Positions 1 to 9,542 of a stretch of DNA of 64,000 nt are shown piece by piece (the stretch's first letter is position 1; each line of letters opens with the position of its first letter). The notes under the pieces were generated by a model. The model ran no database searches and was not told the origin of the DNA. It saw nothing but the letters and a program-made list of their open reading frames with translations. Both the position numbers and the translations under genes were made by a program. The stretch is from UBA5336 sp964492485 (GTDB lineage: Bacteria; Pseudomonadota; Alphaproteobacteria; Caulobacterales; Hyphomonadaceae), in contig CAZBKM010000002.1 of the NCBI GenBank assembly GCA_964492485.1, positions 248,001-312,000 of the forward strand, read 5' to 3'.

Positions 1-942
1 CCCCTCATAATTGATCTCGATGTCGCGCTCGGCCGCGACGGGACGCAGGGCCTGCACGGACCGGCTCAGGGTGACCGCGAGATCGGTCTCGGTCTCGGGC
101 GGCCGGTGCTCGCTGAACTCGATGCGGGACAGGGAAAGGAGATCGGCAATCAGACGCCGCATCCGCTCGGTCTGTTCGAACATGATGTCGAGGAACCGGT
201 CCCAGGACGCCTTGTCGTCGCGGGCCGGCCCGCGCATCGTCTCGATAAATCCGGCCAGCGAGGTCAGGGGCGTGCGCAGTTCGTGGCTCGCATTGGCGAG
301 GAAGTCGGCACGCGCCTGTTCGGCCCGACGCGCTTCGGTCCGGTCTTCCAGCACGACAAGGACGCCGCCTGCCGGCAGGTTCAGCGGCCCCACATGTGCA
401 AGCCACACCTGGTCCGACGCGCCGGTGCGCTCGATCTCGACCCGCTCTGCCGTCTTTCCGGTGAGCGTGCGCTCAATGGCGGCCAGCAGCGGCGGGTCGC
501 GCACCACGGCCCCGGCCAGGGCACCGCGCGGCTCGCGCATCCGAAAGACCTCGCGGGCTGCCGGGTTCGCCCCGTCGATGCGCCCGTCACGCCCAACATG
601 TAGCGCCGGGAAGGGCAGGCTTGCGACAAATGCGACGAAGTCGACATCCGCCTCCGCCGGCGCCGTGCCAGCGCCGTCGCCCTCCTCCTGCGCATCGGGA
701 AGAACGCTGGTCGTGCCGACATAATAGGCCGCCGAACCGGTCGCGAGCACGATACAGGCGGTCACCGCCTCGACCCAACCGAGCGCACCCGACAGGGCGA
801 GTAGGGCGAGAACCCCCATCCCCCCCATGACCACGATGGCCACGTCGCGCGCGCGCTCCGGCCGCCGCCGGTCAGGGCGCCGACCGGGGCGCGGCGCGCC
901 GCTGAACTCGGGCTCACCCATGTCCGCATCGGGATCCGGCAT
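1..942 (-). CDS. PhoR-like sensor histidine kinase, 3' end beyond window
   Basis: This gene reads leftward from the ATG at 942, and 314 codons are visible before the window edge. Residues 34-52 and about 56-75 form two hydrophobic segments that anchor the protein in the inner membrane. A PAS-like region follows at about 103-205. The HisKA box FLANASHELRTPL has its phosphoacceptor at His220, and a long dimerisation helix runs from about 240 to 275. The ATPase domain lies outside the window. The short N-terminal membrane hairpin, single PAS and HisKA match the PhoR branch of phosphate-sensing kinases, but no pst or phoB gene is visible to confirm this. The gene is divergent from the efflux operon at 1188. 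Confidence 0.82.
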   Translation of the reverse strand, partial: MPDPDADMGEPEFSGAPRPGRRPDRRRPERARDVAIVVMGGMGVLALLALSGALGWVEAVTACIVLATGSAAYYVGTTSVLPDAQEEGDGAGTAPAEADVDFVAFVASLPFPALHVGRDGRIDGANPAAREVFRMREPRGALAGAVVRDPPLLAAIERTLTGKTAERVEIERTGASDQVWLAHVGPLNLPAGGVLVVLEDRTEARRAEQARADFLANASHELRTPLTSLAGFIETMRGPARDDKASWDRFLDIMFEQTERMRRLIADLLSLSRIEFSEHRPPETETDLAVTLSRSVQALRPVAAERDIEINYEG

Positions 943-1092
943 GGTCCAGTCTCCAATCGGCCTCGGCCTTACTGTACCGGCCATTTAAGGGCCATGATTT
1001 AACACGACTGTAAGGGCGGTGTGACAGCAGGCGATCCGCATGCACCGAACACGCGTAAGCCATTCGGGGGCGATGCATCCCACCCGAGAGAC

Positions 1093-1113
1093 AATTATTG
1101 TTTTTCAATAATT
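1093..1113. promoter_or_regulatory. 8-bp inverted repeat, possible operator
   Basis: AATTATTG and CAATAATT flank five T residues, a perfect 8-bp dyad in a very AT-rich island of a GC-rich genome. It lies just upstream of a TTGACA hexamer (1119-1124) and about 75 bp before the efflux operon start. The position suits a repressor operator, for example for a TetR- or MarR-type regulator, but no regulator gene is adjacent. A weak terminator hairpin is the alternative, since T residues follow the right arm. Confidence 0.4.
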
Positions 1114-1118
1114 TTTGA

Positions 1119-1147
1119 TTGACAGTCGACAATAAACGGCCTACGCC
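1119..1147 (+). promoter_or_regulatory. Possible sigma-70-type promoter of efflux operon
   Basis: A perfect -35 hexamer TTGACA (1119-1124) is followed after 17 bp by TACGCC (1142-1147), a poor -10. It overlaps the AT-rich island next to the 1093-1113 dyad and would start transcription a short distance before the ATG at 1188. The -35 element is convincing and the -10 is not. Confidence 0.3.
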
Positions 1148-1187
1148 GCCGGCGAGCACGCTAGAACGGAACCGGACCCCACTCCGC

Positions 1188-2648
1188 ATGAAACAGGCAC
1201 CCCTCCTTCTCGGCGCCGTCCTTCTGGGCGGATGCGGTACCTTAAGCGGCCTGTCAGGCGAGCCGTTCGAGCCGATCCCGCTCGCACCCGACGCGCCGGA
1301 ACGCTGGGCGGCCGCGGGCGTGGACACGGTCCCGGCCGAAGGAAACTGGCTGGCGCAGTTCAACAGCAACGCGCTGACTGGCCTGGTTCAGGAAGCCCTC
1401 GCCAACAATCCCACCCTCGCCGCCCAGGTCGCCACGCGCAATGCGGCGGTGTTCGATGCCCGCGCGGAACGCGGCAATCTTCGCCCATTGGTCAACGGGT
1501 CCGTCGATACGGGCGCGATCCGCAACGTCGCGAACCTGGGTGGCGAAGCGGTCACGTCGGACGACGCGCTCTACGGGCTCGGGGTCACGGCAAGCTGGGA
1601 CGCCGACCTTTGGGGCCGTCTGCGTGCAGGCGTCCGACTGGCGGAGTCCGACCTTGCCGTCGCCGAAGCGGATCTCCAGGCGGCGCGTCTGTCGCTTGCC
1701 GCGCAAACCGCCCTTGCCTGGCTGGACCTGAACACGGCACAGGCGCTGGAACAGGTGGCTGATGCGACGCTCGAGGTCCGCCAGCGCACCGAACGCCTGA
1801 CCACGCGGCGCTTCTCCCGCGGCCTCTCGACCGCGCTCGATGTGCGCCTGGCACGCAGCGCCCTCGCCCAGGCCGAGGCGGAGGTCGCCCAGAGGGAGCA
1901 GGCCACCGGAGAGGCCGCGCGACGCCTGGAAGTCCTGATCGGGCGATATCCTGCCGCCGAGGTCGGCGCACCGGCGGAGCTGCCCCGCCTGGCGGCGCTG
2001 GAGCCTTCCGGAAATCCGGTCACGCTGCTTGCCCGACGCCCCGATGTTGCCGCCGCGGAAGCGCGTGTTGTGTCTGCGGGGCTGCGGGCGGAACAGGCGC
2101 GGCTTGCGCTCTACCCCTCCCTTTCGCTGACCGCCTCTGCGTCCACCAGCCAGAACAATCTGGCCGATGCCCTCGATCCGGCGTTCATTGCGGCGCGGGC
2201 TCTGGCAGGCCTGACCCAGCCGCTCTATGCTGGCGGCCAGATCGCGGCGCGGCGCGATGCCTTCATCGAACGGGCAAGGATCGCACTGGCGAACTACGCC
2301 GCCACGACGCTCACGGCCTGGCAGGAGGTCGAGAACGCGCTGGCCGCCGACCGGTTCCTGTCCCGCCAGGAAGCGGCGCAGGAACGCGCCCTGGAGGAGG
2401 CCGCCCAGGCCGAGGACCTGGCCGAGCGCCAGTACCAGAACGGTCTGGTCAGCATCTTCAATCTGATCGACGCCCAGACCCGCCGCCTGAACGCGGAGTC
2501 CGGCCTCGTATCGGCACGCGCCGCGCGGGCCAGCAACCGCATCTCCTACCATCTCGCACTCGGGGGCGGCCTGCCCGTCGCCCTGCCCGCCGATCCTTAC
2601 CCCGCCGACCCCTTCGGGCGCGGCTCCAGCGAAGGCCCGCAGCCATGA
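1188..2648 (+). CDS. RND efflux outer-membrane factor lipoprotein (NodT/OprM type)
   Basis: This 486-residue protein is the outer-membrane channel of a tripartite efflux pump. A lipoprotein signal peptide ends in LLGGC with Cys16 as lipidation site. Two outer-membrane-efflux repeats of long alternating helices follow, and they include the typical segments LFGQPLYAGGQI-like (here LTQPLYAGGQIAARRDAF) and YQNGLVSIFNLIDAQ near the C terminus. The ATG at 1188 is chosen because it places the signal peptide at the N terminus; an in-frame start at 1119 would add 23 residues that spoil it. Its stop overlaps the next start by ATGA, so the three pump genes are probably one transcript. Confidence 0.9.
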   Translation: MKQAPLLLGAVLLGGCGTLSGLSGEPFEPIPLAPDAPERWAAAGVDTVPAEGNWLAQFNSNALTGLVQEALANNPTLAAQVATRNAAVFDARAERGNLRPLVNGSVDTGAIRNVANLGGEAVTSDDALYGLGVTASWDADLWGRLRAGVRLAESDLAVAEADLQAARLSLAAQTALAWLDLNTAQALEQVADATLEVRQRTERLTTRRFSRGLSTALDVRLARSALAQAEAEVAQREQATGEAARRLEVLIGRYPAAEVGAPAELPRLAALEPSGNPVTLLARRPDVAAAEARVVSAGLRAEQARLALYPSLSLTASASTSQNNLADALDPAFIAARALAGLTQPLYAGGQIAARRDAFIERARIALANYAATTLTAWQEVENALAADRFLSRQEAAQERALEEAAQAEDLAERQYQNGLVSIFNLIDAQTRRLNAESGLVSARAARASNRISYHLALGGGLPVALPADPYPADPFGRGSSEGPQP

Positions 2649-3919
2649 CCCGCATCCTTGCGATCCTGCTTCCCATTCTCATCCTTGTCGTCCTCGGCTT
2701 CGGAGGCATGAGCGTCCTGCAGGCGATGGCGCCCGAACCGGAAGAGCGGGAGGAAGCGCCCCCCGGACTGTCGGTCTTCGCCGAACGGATCGTGGAAGAC
2801 GACCTCGTGCTCAGCGTCGAGGCCCAGGGCCAGGTCGAACCGAAGCGCGAAATCGCCATCTCGCCCCAGATTTCCGGCCGCATCGGCTATGTCTCGGACG
2901 ACTTCATCGCTGGCGGATTCATCGAACGTGGGCAGGTTCTGGTGCGGCTCGAGGCCGAGGATTACGAACTGGCGGTGACGCGTGCCCGCTCTGCGGTCGC
3001 CAGCGCCGAACAGACCCTGGCACGCGAGGAAGCCGAGGCCGACATCGCCCGCCAGGATCTCGCGGAACTCGGGGTCACCGACGCCAGCCCGCTGGCGCGC
3101 CGGGAACCGCAGCTCGCCCAGGCCCGCGCCGCCCTGAACAGCGCCGAGGCACAGCTCGCCGAGGCCGAACTCGCGCTTCAGCGTACGGCGATCCGCGCGC
3201 CGTTCTCCGGGCGGGTTCGCCACCGCAATGTGGACATCGGTCAGTTCGTGTCTCCCGGCCAGTCACTCGGAACGATCTTCGATACGCAGGTGGTGGAAGT
3301 GGCCCTGCCCATCACCGACGCGCAGCTTGGGCGTCTGAAGCTGCCGATCGCCTTCGGCGCAACCCAGGACCAGACCGGCCCCGAAGTTGTCTTCACCGCC
3401 ACGGTGGCCGGTGCCCAGCGCCGCTGGGTTGGCCGCGTGACGCGTACCGCGGCCGCACTCGACCCCAGAACCCGCCTGATCGACGTGATTGCCGAGCTGG
3501 ATGATCCCTATGGCGCAGGTGCAGACGGTAGCGTGCCCATGGCGCCGGGCCTGTTCGTCAATGCGAGGATCAAGGGCCAGCTCATCGAGGATGTGAAGGT
3601 GGCGCCGAGGGCCGCGCTTCGCGGCGACGACCGGGTCTATGTGGGCAATCCGAAGGAAGGCACGCTCTCCATCCGCCAGGTGGACGTCGTCCACGCCGAC
3701 GAGGACGGCGCCTATCTGCGCTCCGGCGTCGAGGTGGGCGACCTGGCCGTCGTCTCGCCGATCCAGGCGGCCTTCGACGGAATGCGGATCCGGGTCGTCG
3801 AACGCCTGCCGGACGGGTCCACCCTGACCCATGAGCCGGAAGCGGGCGACACCACGTCCGGCGGGACCCCGGCAACCACCGCCACGGTCGCCGGAAACGC
3901 CGAAGGAGTCGTCCAATGA
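2645..3919 (+). CDS. RND efflux periplasmic adaptor (HlyD/MFP family)
   Basis: This 424-residue membrane-fusion protein bridges the inner-membrane pump and the outer-membrane channel. An N-terminal membrane anchor spans residues 5-23. The lipoyl-type half motif near ISGRIGYV is followed by an Ala/Glu-rich coiled-coil hairpin at about 100-180 and then the second lipoyl half, IRAPFSGRVRHRNVDIGQFV. A beta-barrel and membrane-proximal domain follow. The C terminus is a Thr/Gly/Ala-rich tail. Translation is coupled on both sides: the start overlaps the upstream stop by ATGA and its own stop overlaps the RND start at 3916 in the same way. Confidence 0.92.
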   Translation: MTRILAILLPILILVVLGFGGMSVLQAMAPEPEEREEAPPGLSVFAERIVEDDLVLSVEAQGQVEPKREIAISPQISGRIGYVSDDFIAGGFIERGQVLVRLEAEDYELAVTRARSAVASAEQTLAREEAEADIARQDLAELGVTDASPLARREPQLAQARAALNSAEAQLAEAELALQRTAIRAPFSGRVRHRNVDIGQFVSPGQSLGTIFDTQVVEVALPITDAQLGRLKLPIAFGATQDQTGPEVVFTATVAGAQRRWVGRVTRTAAALDPRTRLIDVIAELDDPYGAGADGSVPMAPGLFVNARIKGQLIEDVKVAPRAALRGDDRVYVGNPKEGTLSIRQVDVVHADEDGAYLRSGVEVGDLAVVSPIQAAFDGMRIRVVERLPDGSTLTHEPEAGDTTSGGTPATTATVAGNAEGVVQ

Positions 3920-6900
3920 ACGGCATCGTCGCCTGGTTCGCCCGGAACTCCATCGCCGCCAACCTCCTGATGGTGGTGGCGTTCATTGGCGGCATCTTCA
4001 GCTTCAACAGCATGGAACGGGAAATGTTCCCGACGGTACCGATCGCCGGCGCCTCCGTCACGGTGGCCTGGCCGGGTGCCTCGCCTCAGGATGTCGAGGA
4101 ACAGATCGTCACGCGCATCGAGGAGGTTGTCGCCGACTTGAACGGGCTCGACCGGATCACATCCATCGCCAGCGAGGGGTCGGGCGTGGTCAACATTCGC
4201 GGCCGCGACGACATCGACATGGACAAGTTCCTCGACGACATCAAGATCCGCGTCGACCAGATCAACAACCTGCCGCAAGCCGCATTCCGCCCGCAGGTCC
4301 AGCGCTGGGAGCAGCGCAATTGGTACTTCGGAATGGCGGTGTTCGGCGATGCTCCGCCGCTCGAGCTCAAGCGCATCACCGACGAGGTTCGCGACGACAT
4401 CGCTGCCATCACGGGCGGAGAGCTGGCGGTTGTCCAGGGCATCCTCGAAGAGGAAGTCGCGATCGAGATTTCGGAAGAGGCCCTTCGCCGCTATGGCCTC
4501 ACCTTCACCGACGTGGCCGAGGCGGTGCGCAGTTCGTCGCTGAACTCGTCGGGCGGTCGCGTCCGCACCGACACGGGTGAGGTTGCCCTGCAGGCGCGCC
4601 AGCTTGCCGACACGAAGGAACAGTTCGAGCGCATCGTCCTGCGCCAGACACCTGAAGGCGGCACCATCCGTGTCGGCGATGTGGCGACGGTGATCGACGG
4701 GTTCGTCGATACCGAACTGACCGCGCGTCATGACGGCAAGCGATCCGCCTTCGTCATGGTGGTCGCGCCTGACGAGATGCAGATCGTCGACTATACCGAC
4801 GCGTTCAAGGATTACATCGAACGGGCCAACGATCCCGCCAACGGCATCCTGCCCGAAGCCATCAAGATCGATATCCTCTGGGACGACAGCGAGGTCTTCA
4901 AGGCGCGGATGAACACCATCGCCAATTCGGCGATGCTGGGCGGGATGCTCGTCCTTCTCGTCCTGATCCTTTTCCTGCGGCCGATCGTGGCGTTCTGGGT
5001 CACCGTGGGCATCTTCACCGCCTTTGCCGGCGGCATCATGCTGCTGCCCTTCTTCGGCGTGTCGTTCAACATCCTGTCCCTGTTCGCCGTGCTTCTGGTG
5101 ATCGGGGTCATCGTCGACGACGCCATCATCGTCGGCGAGAACATCCACCGGGAAGTGGAGAGCGGGCGGCGTGCCGGCATCGATGCCGCCATCATCGGCA
5201 CGCAACTGGTCATGAAACCCGTGATCTTCGGCGTGATCACGACAATCATCGCCTTCCTGCCCTGGGCGTTCCTGACCGGGCCGACTCGATCCTTCACCGA
5301 GCAGATCACCTTCGTCGTGGTGGCCGCCCTCGTCTTTTCGCTGATCGAGTCCCTGCTGATCCTGCCGGCTCACCTGGCCCACCTGAAGCCGCAGAATTTC
5401 GACGGTCCCGGCGGGCGGCTGCTGCGCCTACAGCGGGCGATCGCCGACAGCCTGCTCTGGTTCGCCAATCACATCTACAAGCCGGTGCTGGAACTGGCGG
5501 TGCGCTATCGCTACGCCACGGTCACGTTCTTCGTCTCGCTGTTCATGCTGGCGACGCAACTGGTGGGGCAGAACTATGTGCCCTTCCGCTTCATGCCGCA
5601 GATCGAGGGCGACCTGATCCAGGTGGAAATCGAGTTGCCGGACGGGACACCCTTTTCCCGCACGGAGCATGTGCGCGACCAGCTCGAGAACGGAATCGAC
5701 CTCCTGACGGTGGAGATGGCCGAGACATATCCCATGCTCGAGGACGGCCTGATCGAGGGCGCCTCGGTCGTCGCCGAGGGCCGCCGCGTGCAGGCCTGGG
5801 TGGGCATGGTGCCTCCGGAGGAGCGACCCGAATCGATCTCGACCGCCGAAGTCTCGGAACGCTTCCGCGAGCTTGTGGGGCCGATCCAGGATGCCGAAGA
5901 GGTCTCGTTCGACTTCACCCTGAACGAGGAAGATGACGGCATCCAATTCTCGCTCAGCCACCCCGACCTCGACCGTCTGCGCGAGGCGGCGGAAGATGTG
6001 AAGGCACAGCTCGCCACCTATTCGACCACCTACGACATCGGTGACAACCTCTCCTCGGCCGCCGAGGAGTTGCGCATCTCCCTGCGGCCCGGCGCCGAGG
6101 CGCTCGGCATCACGCTTGCCGACGTCACCCGTCAGGTGCGCCAGGCGTATTACGGAGAGGAAGCCCAGCGCCTGCCACGCGACGGCGAGGATGTACGCGT
6201 GATGGTCCGCCTGCCGGAAGCGGACCGGCGCAACCTGGACAGCCTGTCAAATCTCCGGGTCCGCACGCCCGACGGTCGCGAAATCCCGGTGAGCCAGGTG
6301 GCGGAATTCGATTTCGCTCCCGGAATCAACCGGATCCTCCGGCGCGACCGGCTCCGTTCGGTCTCGGTGCGCGCCGAGCTGACCGACGATGTGCGCGGAC
6401 AGATCGTGAAGGACATGGAGGCGAATTACTGGCCGGGCTTCGAGACGCGCTATCCCGATGTGCGCCGCGACAGCATCGGCGGGTACGAGGACGAGCAGGA
6501 ATTCTTCCAGGAGGTGAACCGCTTCACGATCCTGGCCATCGCGGCAATGTACATCCTGCTGGCCATCGCCTTCGGCTCCTATGCCCAGCCGCTGCTACTG
6601 CTCACGGCCCTGCCCTTCGCCTATGCCGGGGCCGTGTTCGGCCACCTGATCTTCGGCGTGCCCATGGCGATGTTCAGCTTTTTCGGCATCGCCGCGGCTG
6701 GTGGCGTGGTGATCAACGACAACCTTGTTCTGGTCGATTTCATCAACCGACGCCGTGCGGAAGGCGCCGGGGCGCTGCAGGCCATCGTCGATGGCGGGGT
6801 CAGCCGCTTCCGTCCGATCCTGCTCACCTCGGTAACGACGTTTGTCGGCATTCTTCCCCTGATCGCGGAGCGCTCCGTCCAGGCGCAGTTCCTCAAGCCG

Positions 6901-7140
6901 ATGGTCATCTCTCTGGGCTGCGCGGTGTCTTTCGCCCTGTTCGTCTCGCTTCTGATGGTGCCCTGCCTCTATGCGGTCGGCGTGGAAATCGGGCGGATCT
7001 TCCGGTGGAGCTGGGGCGGGCGGCCCTTCCGCCACATCGGCGAGACGTATTCTGGCGTGGTCCATATCGACGAGGAAGAACTGATCGGCACCAGCGCGGA
7101 TGGCGCAACCGGACCAGGTGGGCTTAAACCCGCGGAATAG
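3916..7140 (+). CDS. RND-type efflux permease
   Basis: This 1074-residue inner-membrane pump drives proton-coupled export. The first transmembrane helix lies at residues 10-32, followed by a large periplasmic loop beginning with the MEREMFPTVPI segment. A bundle of helices from about 335 includes TM4 VIGVIVDDAIIVGENIH, whose Asp401 and Asp402 match the conserved proton-relay pair. A second porter loop and a second helix bundle from about 870 complete the two-fold RND architecture. Sequence style resembles the broad efflux RND permease group related to MdtB and VexF, and the substrate cannot be predicted. It is the third gene of the operon that starts at 1188. Confidence 0.93.
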   Translation: MNGIVAWFARNSIAANLLMVVAFIGGIFSFNSMEREMFPTVPIAGASVTVAWPGASPQDVEEQIVTRIEEVVADLNGLDRITSIASEGSGVVNIRGRDDIDMDKFLDDIKIRVDQINNLPQAAFRPQVQRWEQRNWYFGMAVFGDAPPLELKRITDEVRDDIAAITGGELAVVQGILEEEVAIEISEEALRRYGLTFTDVAEAVRSSSLNSSGGRVRTDTGEVALQARQLADTKEQFERIVLRQTPEGGTIRVGDVATVIDGFVDTELTARHDGKRSAFVMVVAPDEMQIVDYTDAFKDYIERANDPANGILPEAIKIDILWDDSEVFKARMNTIANSAMLGGMLVLLVLILFLRPIVAFWVTVGIFTAFAGGIMLLPFFGVSFNILSLFAVLLVIGVIVDDAIIVGENIHREVESGRRAGIDAAIIGTQLVMKPVIFGVITTIIAFLPWAFLTGPTRSFTEQITFVVVAALVFSLIESLLILPAHLAHLKPQNFDGPGGRLLRLQRAIADSLLWFANHIYKPVLELAVRYRYATVTFFVSLFMLATQLVGQNYVPFRFMPQIEGDLIQVEIELPDGTPFSRTEHVRDQLENGIDLLTVEMAETYPMLEDGLIEGASVVAEGRRVQAWVGMVPPEERPESISTAEVSERFRELVGPIQDAEEVSFDFTLNEEDDGIQFSLSHPDLDRLREAAEDVKAQLATYSTTYDIGDNLSSAAEELRISLRPGAEALGITLADVTRQVRQAYYGEEAQRLPRDGEDVRVMVRLPEADRRNLDSLSNLRVRTPDGREIPVSQVAEFDFAPGINRILRRDRLRSVSVRAELTDDVRGQIVKDMEANYWPGFETRYPDVRRDSIGGYEDEQEFFQEVNRFTILAIAAMYILLAIAFGSYAQPLLLLTALPFAYAGAVFGHLIFGVPMAMFSFFGIAAAGGVVINDNLVLVDFINRRRAEGAGALQAIVDGGVSRFRPILLTSVTTFVGILPLIAERSVQAQFLKPMVISLGCAVSFALFVSLLMVPCLYAVGVEIGRIFRWSWGGRPFRHIGETYSGVVHIDEEELIGTSADGATGPGGLKPAE

Positions 7141-7267
7141 GCGGCGCCTCAAGCTCACCCGAGCGTCTGCGCCAGACCAGTGTCGCGGACCCTGCATCGC
7201 CAGGTCCTCTTGCGTGCCGCCCCGGCGCGGCGCAGCCTCAGAATGATCCCAGACAGAGGAGTTCCGA

Positions 7268-9433
7268 ATGTCCCGATTGCTCGCCAGTGCCGCCACCCTG
7301 GCCCTGCTGACGGCGTGTGGCGCCCCTGCCTCAACTCCAGGTGAAGAGGCGACCGCGACCCCGCTTTCGGCCACCGCACCCGTCGAAGACCGCAAGGTGG
7401 AGACCACCTCACCCGACGTCTGGGGCGACTGGGGGATCGATCTTACGGCGATGAACCGCAACGTGGCACCTGGCGACGATTTCTTCCGCTACGTGAACGG
7501 CACGTGGTACGACCAGTTCGAACTGCCGGCCGACAAGGTGCGCTATGGCGCGTTCGACCTGTTGCGGGAGAAGTCCGAGCAGCAGATCCGCTTCATCATC
7601 GAGGACCTGGCGAAGGACGCGCCACCGCTCGATACGCCGGCCGGCAAAGTCGCGGCCATGTATAATGCCTTCCTCGATACCAAAGCGATCGACGCCGCCG
7701 GGCTGGCGCCCCTTGGGCCGCTTTTCGAGCGTATCGAGGCGATCGAGAGCCGCGAGGCCCTTGCCGAGGTGTTCGGCTCGGTCGGCTTTGCCTCGCCCAT
7801 CGGCACCTATGTCGGCACCGACGACAAGGACCCCGACACCTACATCCTGCATCTCTACATTGCCGGATTGGGCCTGCCCGATCGCGAATACTACCTCAAG
7901 GATGACGCGACGTCGGAAGACATCCGCAAGGCCTATGTCGACTACCTCGCAACCCTTCTGGACGCCGCTGGCGAAGCGGCGCCGCGAGATGCGGCGCAAC
8001 GGATCCTGGCGCTGGAGACCCGGATCGCCGAGGCCGACTGGGACCGCGCGCTCAGCCGCAATCCGGAACTGACCTACAACAAGCTTGACGCCGAGGACCG
8101 CGCCCGCCTGGCTGGCGACTTTCCGCTCGACCGGTTCCTGACGGCGGCTGGCGCGCCCATCGAGGGCGACATGCTCGTGATCGAAGTGCCTCCGACCGAG
8201 GCCGACCTCGATGCGGCCGGGCTCAGCGATGCCGATGCCGAGAAGCTGGGCCCGGGGATCGGCGAGGTGATGAGACTCGCCCAGACCGCCGAGCTCGGGA
8301 CCTGGAAGGTCTATCTGAAGGCGCATCTGATGCGGAGCTTCGCCTCGGTCCTGCCGCGCGAGATCGACGAGGCGACCTTCGCATTCTATGGCACCAAGCT
8401 GCGCGGTCAGCCCGAACAGCGTCCGCGTTGGAAGCGCGCCGTGTCGGAGGTCGAGAACAGTCTCGGCGAGGCGCTCGGCCAAGTGTACGTGGACCGCCAT
8501 TTCCCACCGACGCACAAGGCAGAGATGGACGACCTGGTCGCAAATCTCCGGGCGGCCATGCGCGCCAACCTCCAGGACCTCGCCTGGATGAGCCCTGAAA
8601 CCCGTATTCGGGCAGAAGAGAAACTCGACAGGTTCACACCGAAGATCGGCTATCCGCCGCGTTTCGAGACCTACGAGACCATGGACATCGGCCAGGATGC
8701 GTTCGCGAATGCGCTGGCGGCCTCGCGCTGGGCCTGGGAGGACAATCTGGGCAAGCTGGGCTCGGAGGTCGATCGCGACGAGTGGTTCATGACCCCGCAG
8801 ACGGTGAACGCCTACTATTATCCCCCTTTCAACGAGATCGTCTTCCCTGCCGCGATCCTGCAACCGCCCTTCTTCAACATGTCGGCCGATCCGGCCGTCA
8901 ATTATGGCGCGATCGGCGGCGTGATCGGCCATGAGATCGGACACGGGTTCGACGATCAGGGCTCCAAATATGACGGCGACGGCGTGCTGCGGAACTGGTG
9001 GACAGACGAGGATCTGGCGCGGTTCCGGGCGCTTGGCCGCGACCTGGCCCGGCAGTACGACGCCTATTGCCCGCTGGAGGCCGAGGACGCTCCGTGCGTC
9101 AACGGTCAGCTCAGCCTCGGCGAGAACATTGGCGATCTGGGCGGCCTGTCCCTGGCCTACCGTGCCTATCGGCTCAGCCTGAACGGCGAGGAGGCGCCCG
9201 TGATCGACGGCCTGACCGGCGACCAGCGCTTCTTTCTGGCCTGGGGGCAGGTCTGGCGGTCGAAGTCGCGGGATGAGGCGCTGCGCCAGCAATTGCTGAC
9301 GGGCCCGCATTCGCCGGCGCGCTACCGGGTGAACGGCGTCGTGCGCAACATGGATGCCTGGTATGAGGCGTTCGGCGTGGAGGAGGGCAACGCCCTGTGG
9401 TTGCCGCCCGAGGACCGCGTCAAGATCTGGTAG
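7268..9433 (+). CDS. M13 (neprilysin/PepO family) zinc endopeptidase lipoprotein
   Basis: This 721-residue protein has a lipoprotein signal ending LLTAC (Cys17), so it is probably tethered in the periplasm. The zinc site is GHEIGHGFDDQGS with His555, Glu556 and His559. The third ligand is Glu619 in GENIGDLGG, 64 residues downstream, which is standard family spacing. The N-terminal M13 domain begins near DDFFRYVNGTWYDQ. A clear ribosome-binding site, AGAGGAG, precedes the ATG. The gene appears monocistronic, 127 bp after the RND operon and followed by GC-rich hairpins. Known relatives degrade oligopeptides in the envelope. All catalytic residues are present. Confidence 0.93.
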   Translation: MSRLLASAATLALLTACGAPASTPGEEATATPLSATAPVEDRKVETTSPDVWGDWGIDLTAMNRNVAPGDDFFRYVNGTWYDQFELPADKVRYGAFDLLREKSEQQIRFIIEDLAKDAPPLDTPAGKVAAMYNAFLDTKAIDAAGLAPLGPLFERIEAIESREALAEVFGSVGFASPIGTYVGTDDKDPDTYILHLYIAGLGLPDREYYLKDDATSEDIRKAYVDYLATLLDAAGEAAPRDAAQRILALETRIAEADWDRALSRNPELTYNKLDAEDRARLAGDFPLDRFLTAAGAPIEGDMLVIEVPPTEADLDAAGLSDADAEKLGPGIGEVMRLAQTAELGTWKVYLKAHLMRSFASVLPREIDEATFAFYGTKLRGQPEQRPRWKRAVSEVENSLGEALGQVYVDRHFPPTHKAEMDDLVANLRAAMRANLQDLAWMSPETRIRAEEKLDRFTPKIGYPPRFETYETMDIGQDAFANALAASRWAWEDNLGKLGSEVDRDEWFMTPQTVNAYYYPPFNEIVFPAAILQPPFFNMSADPAVNYGAIGGVIGHEIGHGFDDQGSKYDGDGVLRNWWTDEDLARFRALGRDLARQYDAYCPLEAEDAPCVNGQLSLGENIGDLGGLSLAYRAYRLSLNGEEAPVIDGLTGDQRFFLAWGQVWRSKSRDEALRQQLLTGPHSPARYRVNGVVRNMDAWYEAFGVEEGNALWLPPEDRVKIW

Positions 9434-9445
9434 CGACGCCGGGAC

Positions 9446-9473
9446 CGCCCCAGGACCTGACGGGTCCGGGGCG
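9446..9473 (+). terminator. GC-rich hairpin after M13 peptidase gene
   Basis: CGCCCC and GGACC pair with GGTCC and GGGGCG around loop TGACG, with one bulged A. This gives an 11-bp stem starting 13 bp after the stop codon. There is no U-tract. A second stem, GCCGGAC/GTCCGGC at 9480-9523, follows. Both lie between convergent genes, a typical place for transcription ends. Confidence 0.45.
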
Positions 9474-9542
9474 TGCCCTGCCGGACGGCACCGTCACACC
9501 CGAACGGCTGCCCGTTGTCCGGCCCGTCCGTTCCGTGACACC

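Noticed and set aside
985..1002. A CtrA site with two TTAA boxes
   Set aside because: The spacing is 10 bp and not the required 7 bp.
1008..1025. A Pho box between the PhoR-like kinase and the efflux operon
   Set aside because: Two CTGT-like heptamers at 11-bp spacing (CTGTAAG, GTGTGAC) match the Pho consensus at only 5 and 4 of 7 positions, too weak to list.
3712..5382. A long antisense open frame opposite the RND pump gene
   Set aside because: The translation is an Asp/Gly/His-rich pattern typical of mirror frames in high-GC DNA, and the RND protein is complete on the plus strand.
7409..9310. A 633-codon antisense frame opposite the M13 peptidase
   Set aside because: The peptidase frame carries all catalytic residues; the opposite frame has none of a known family.
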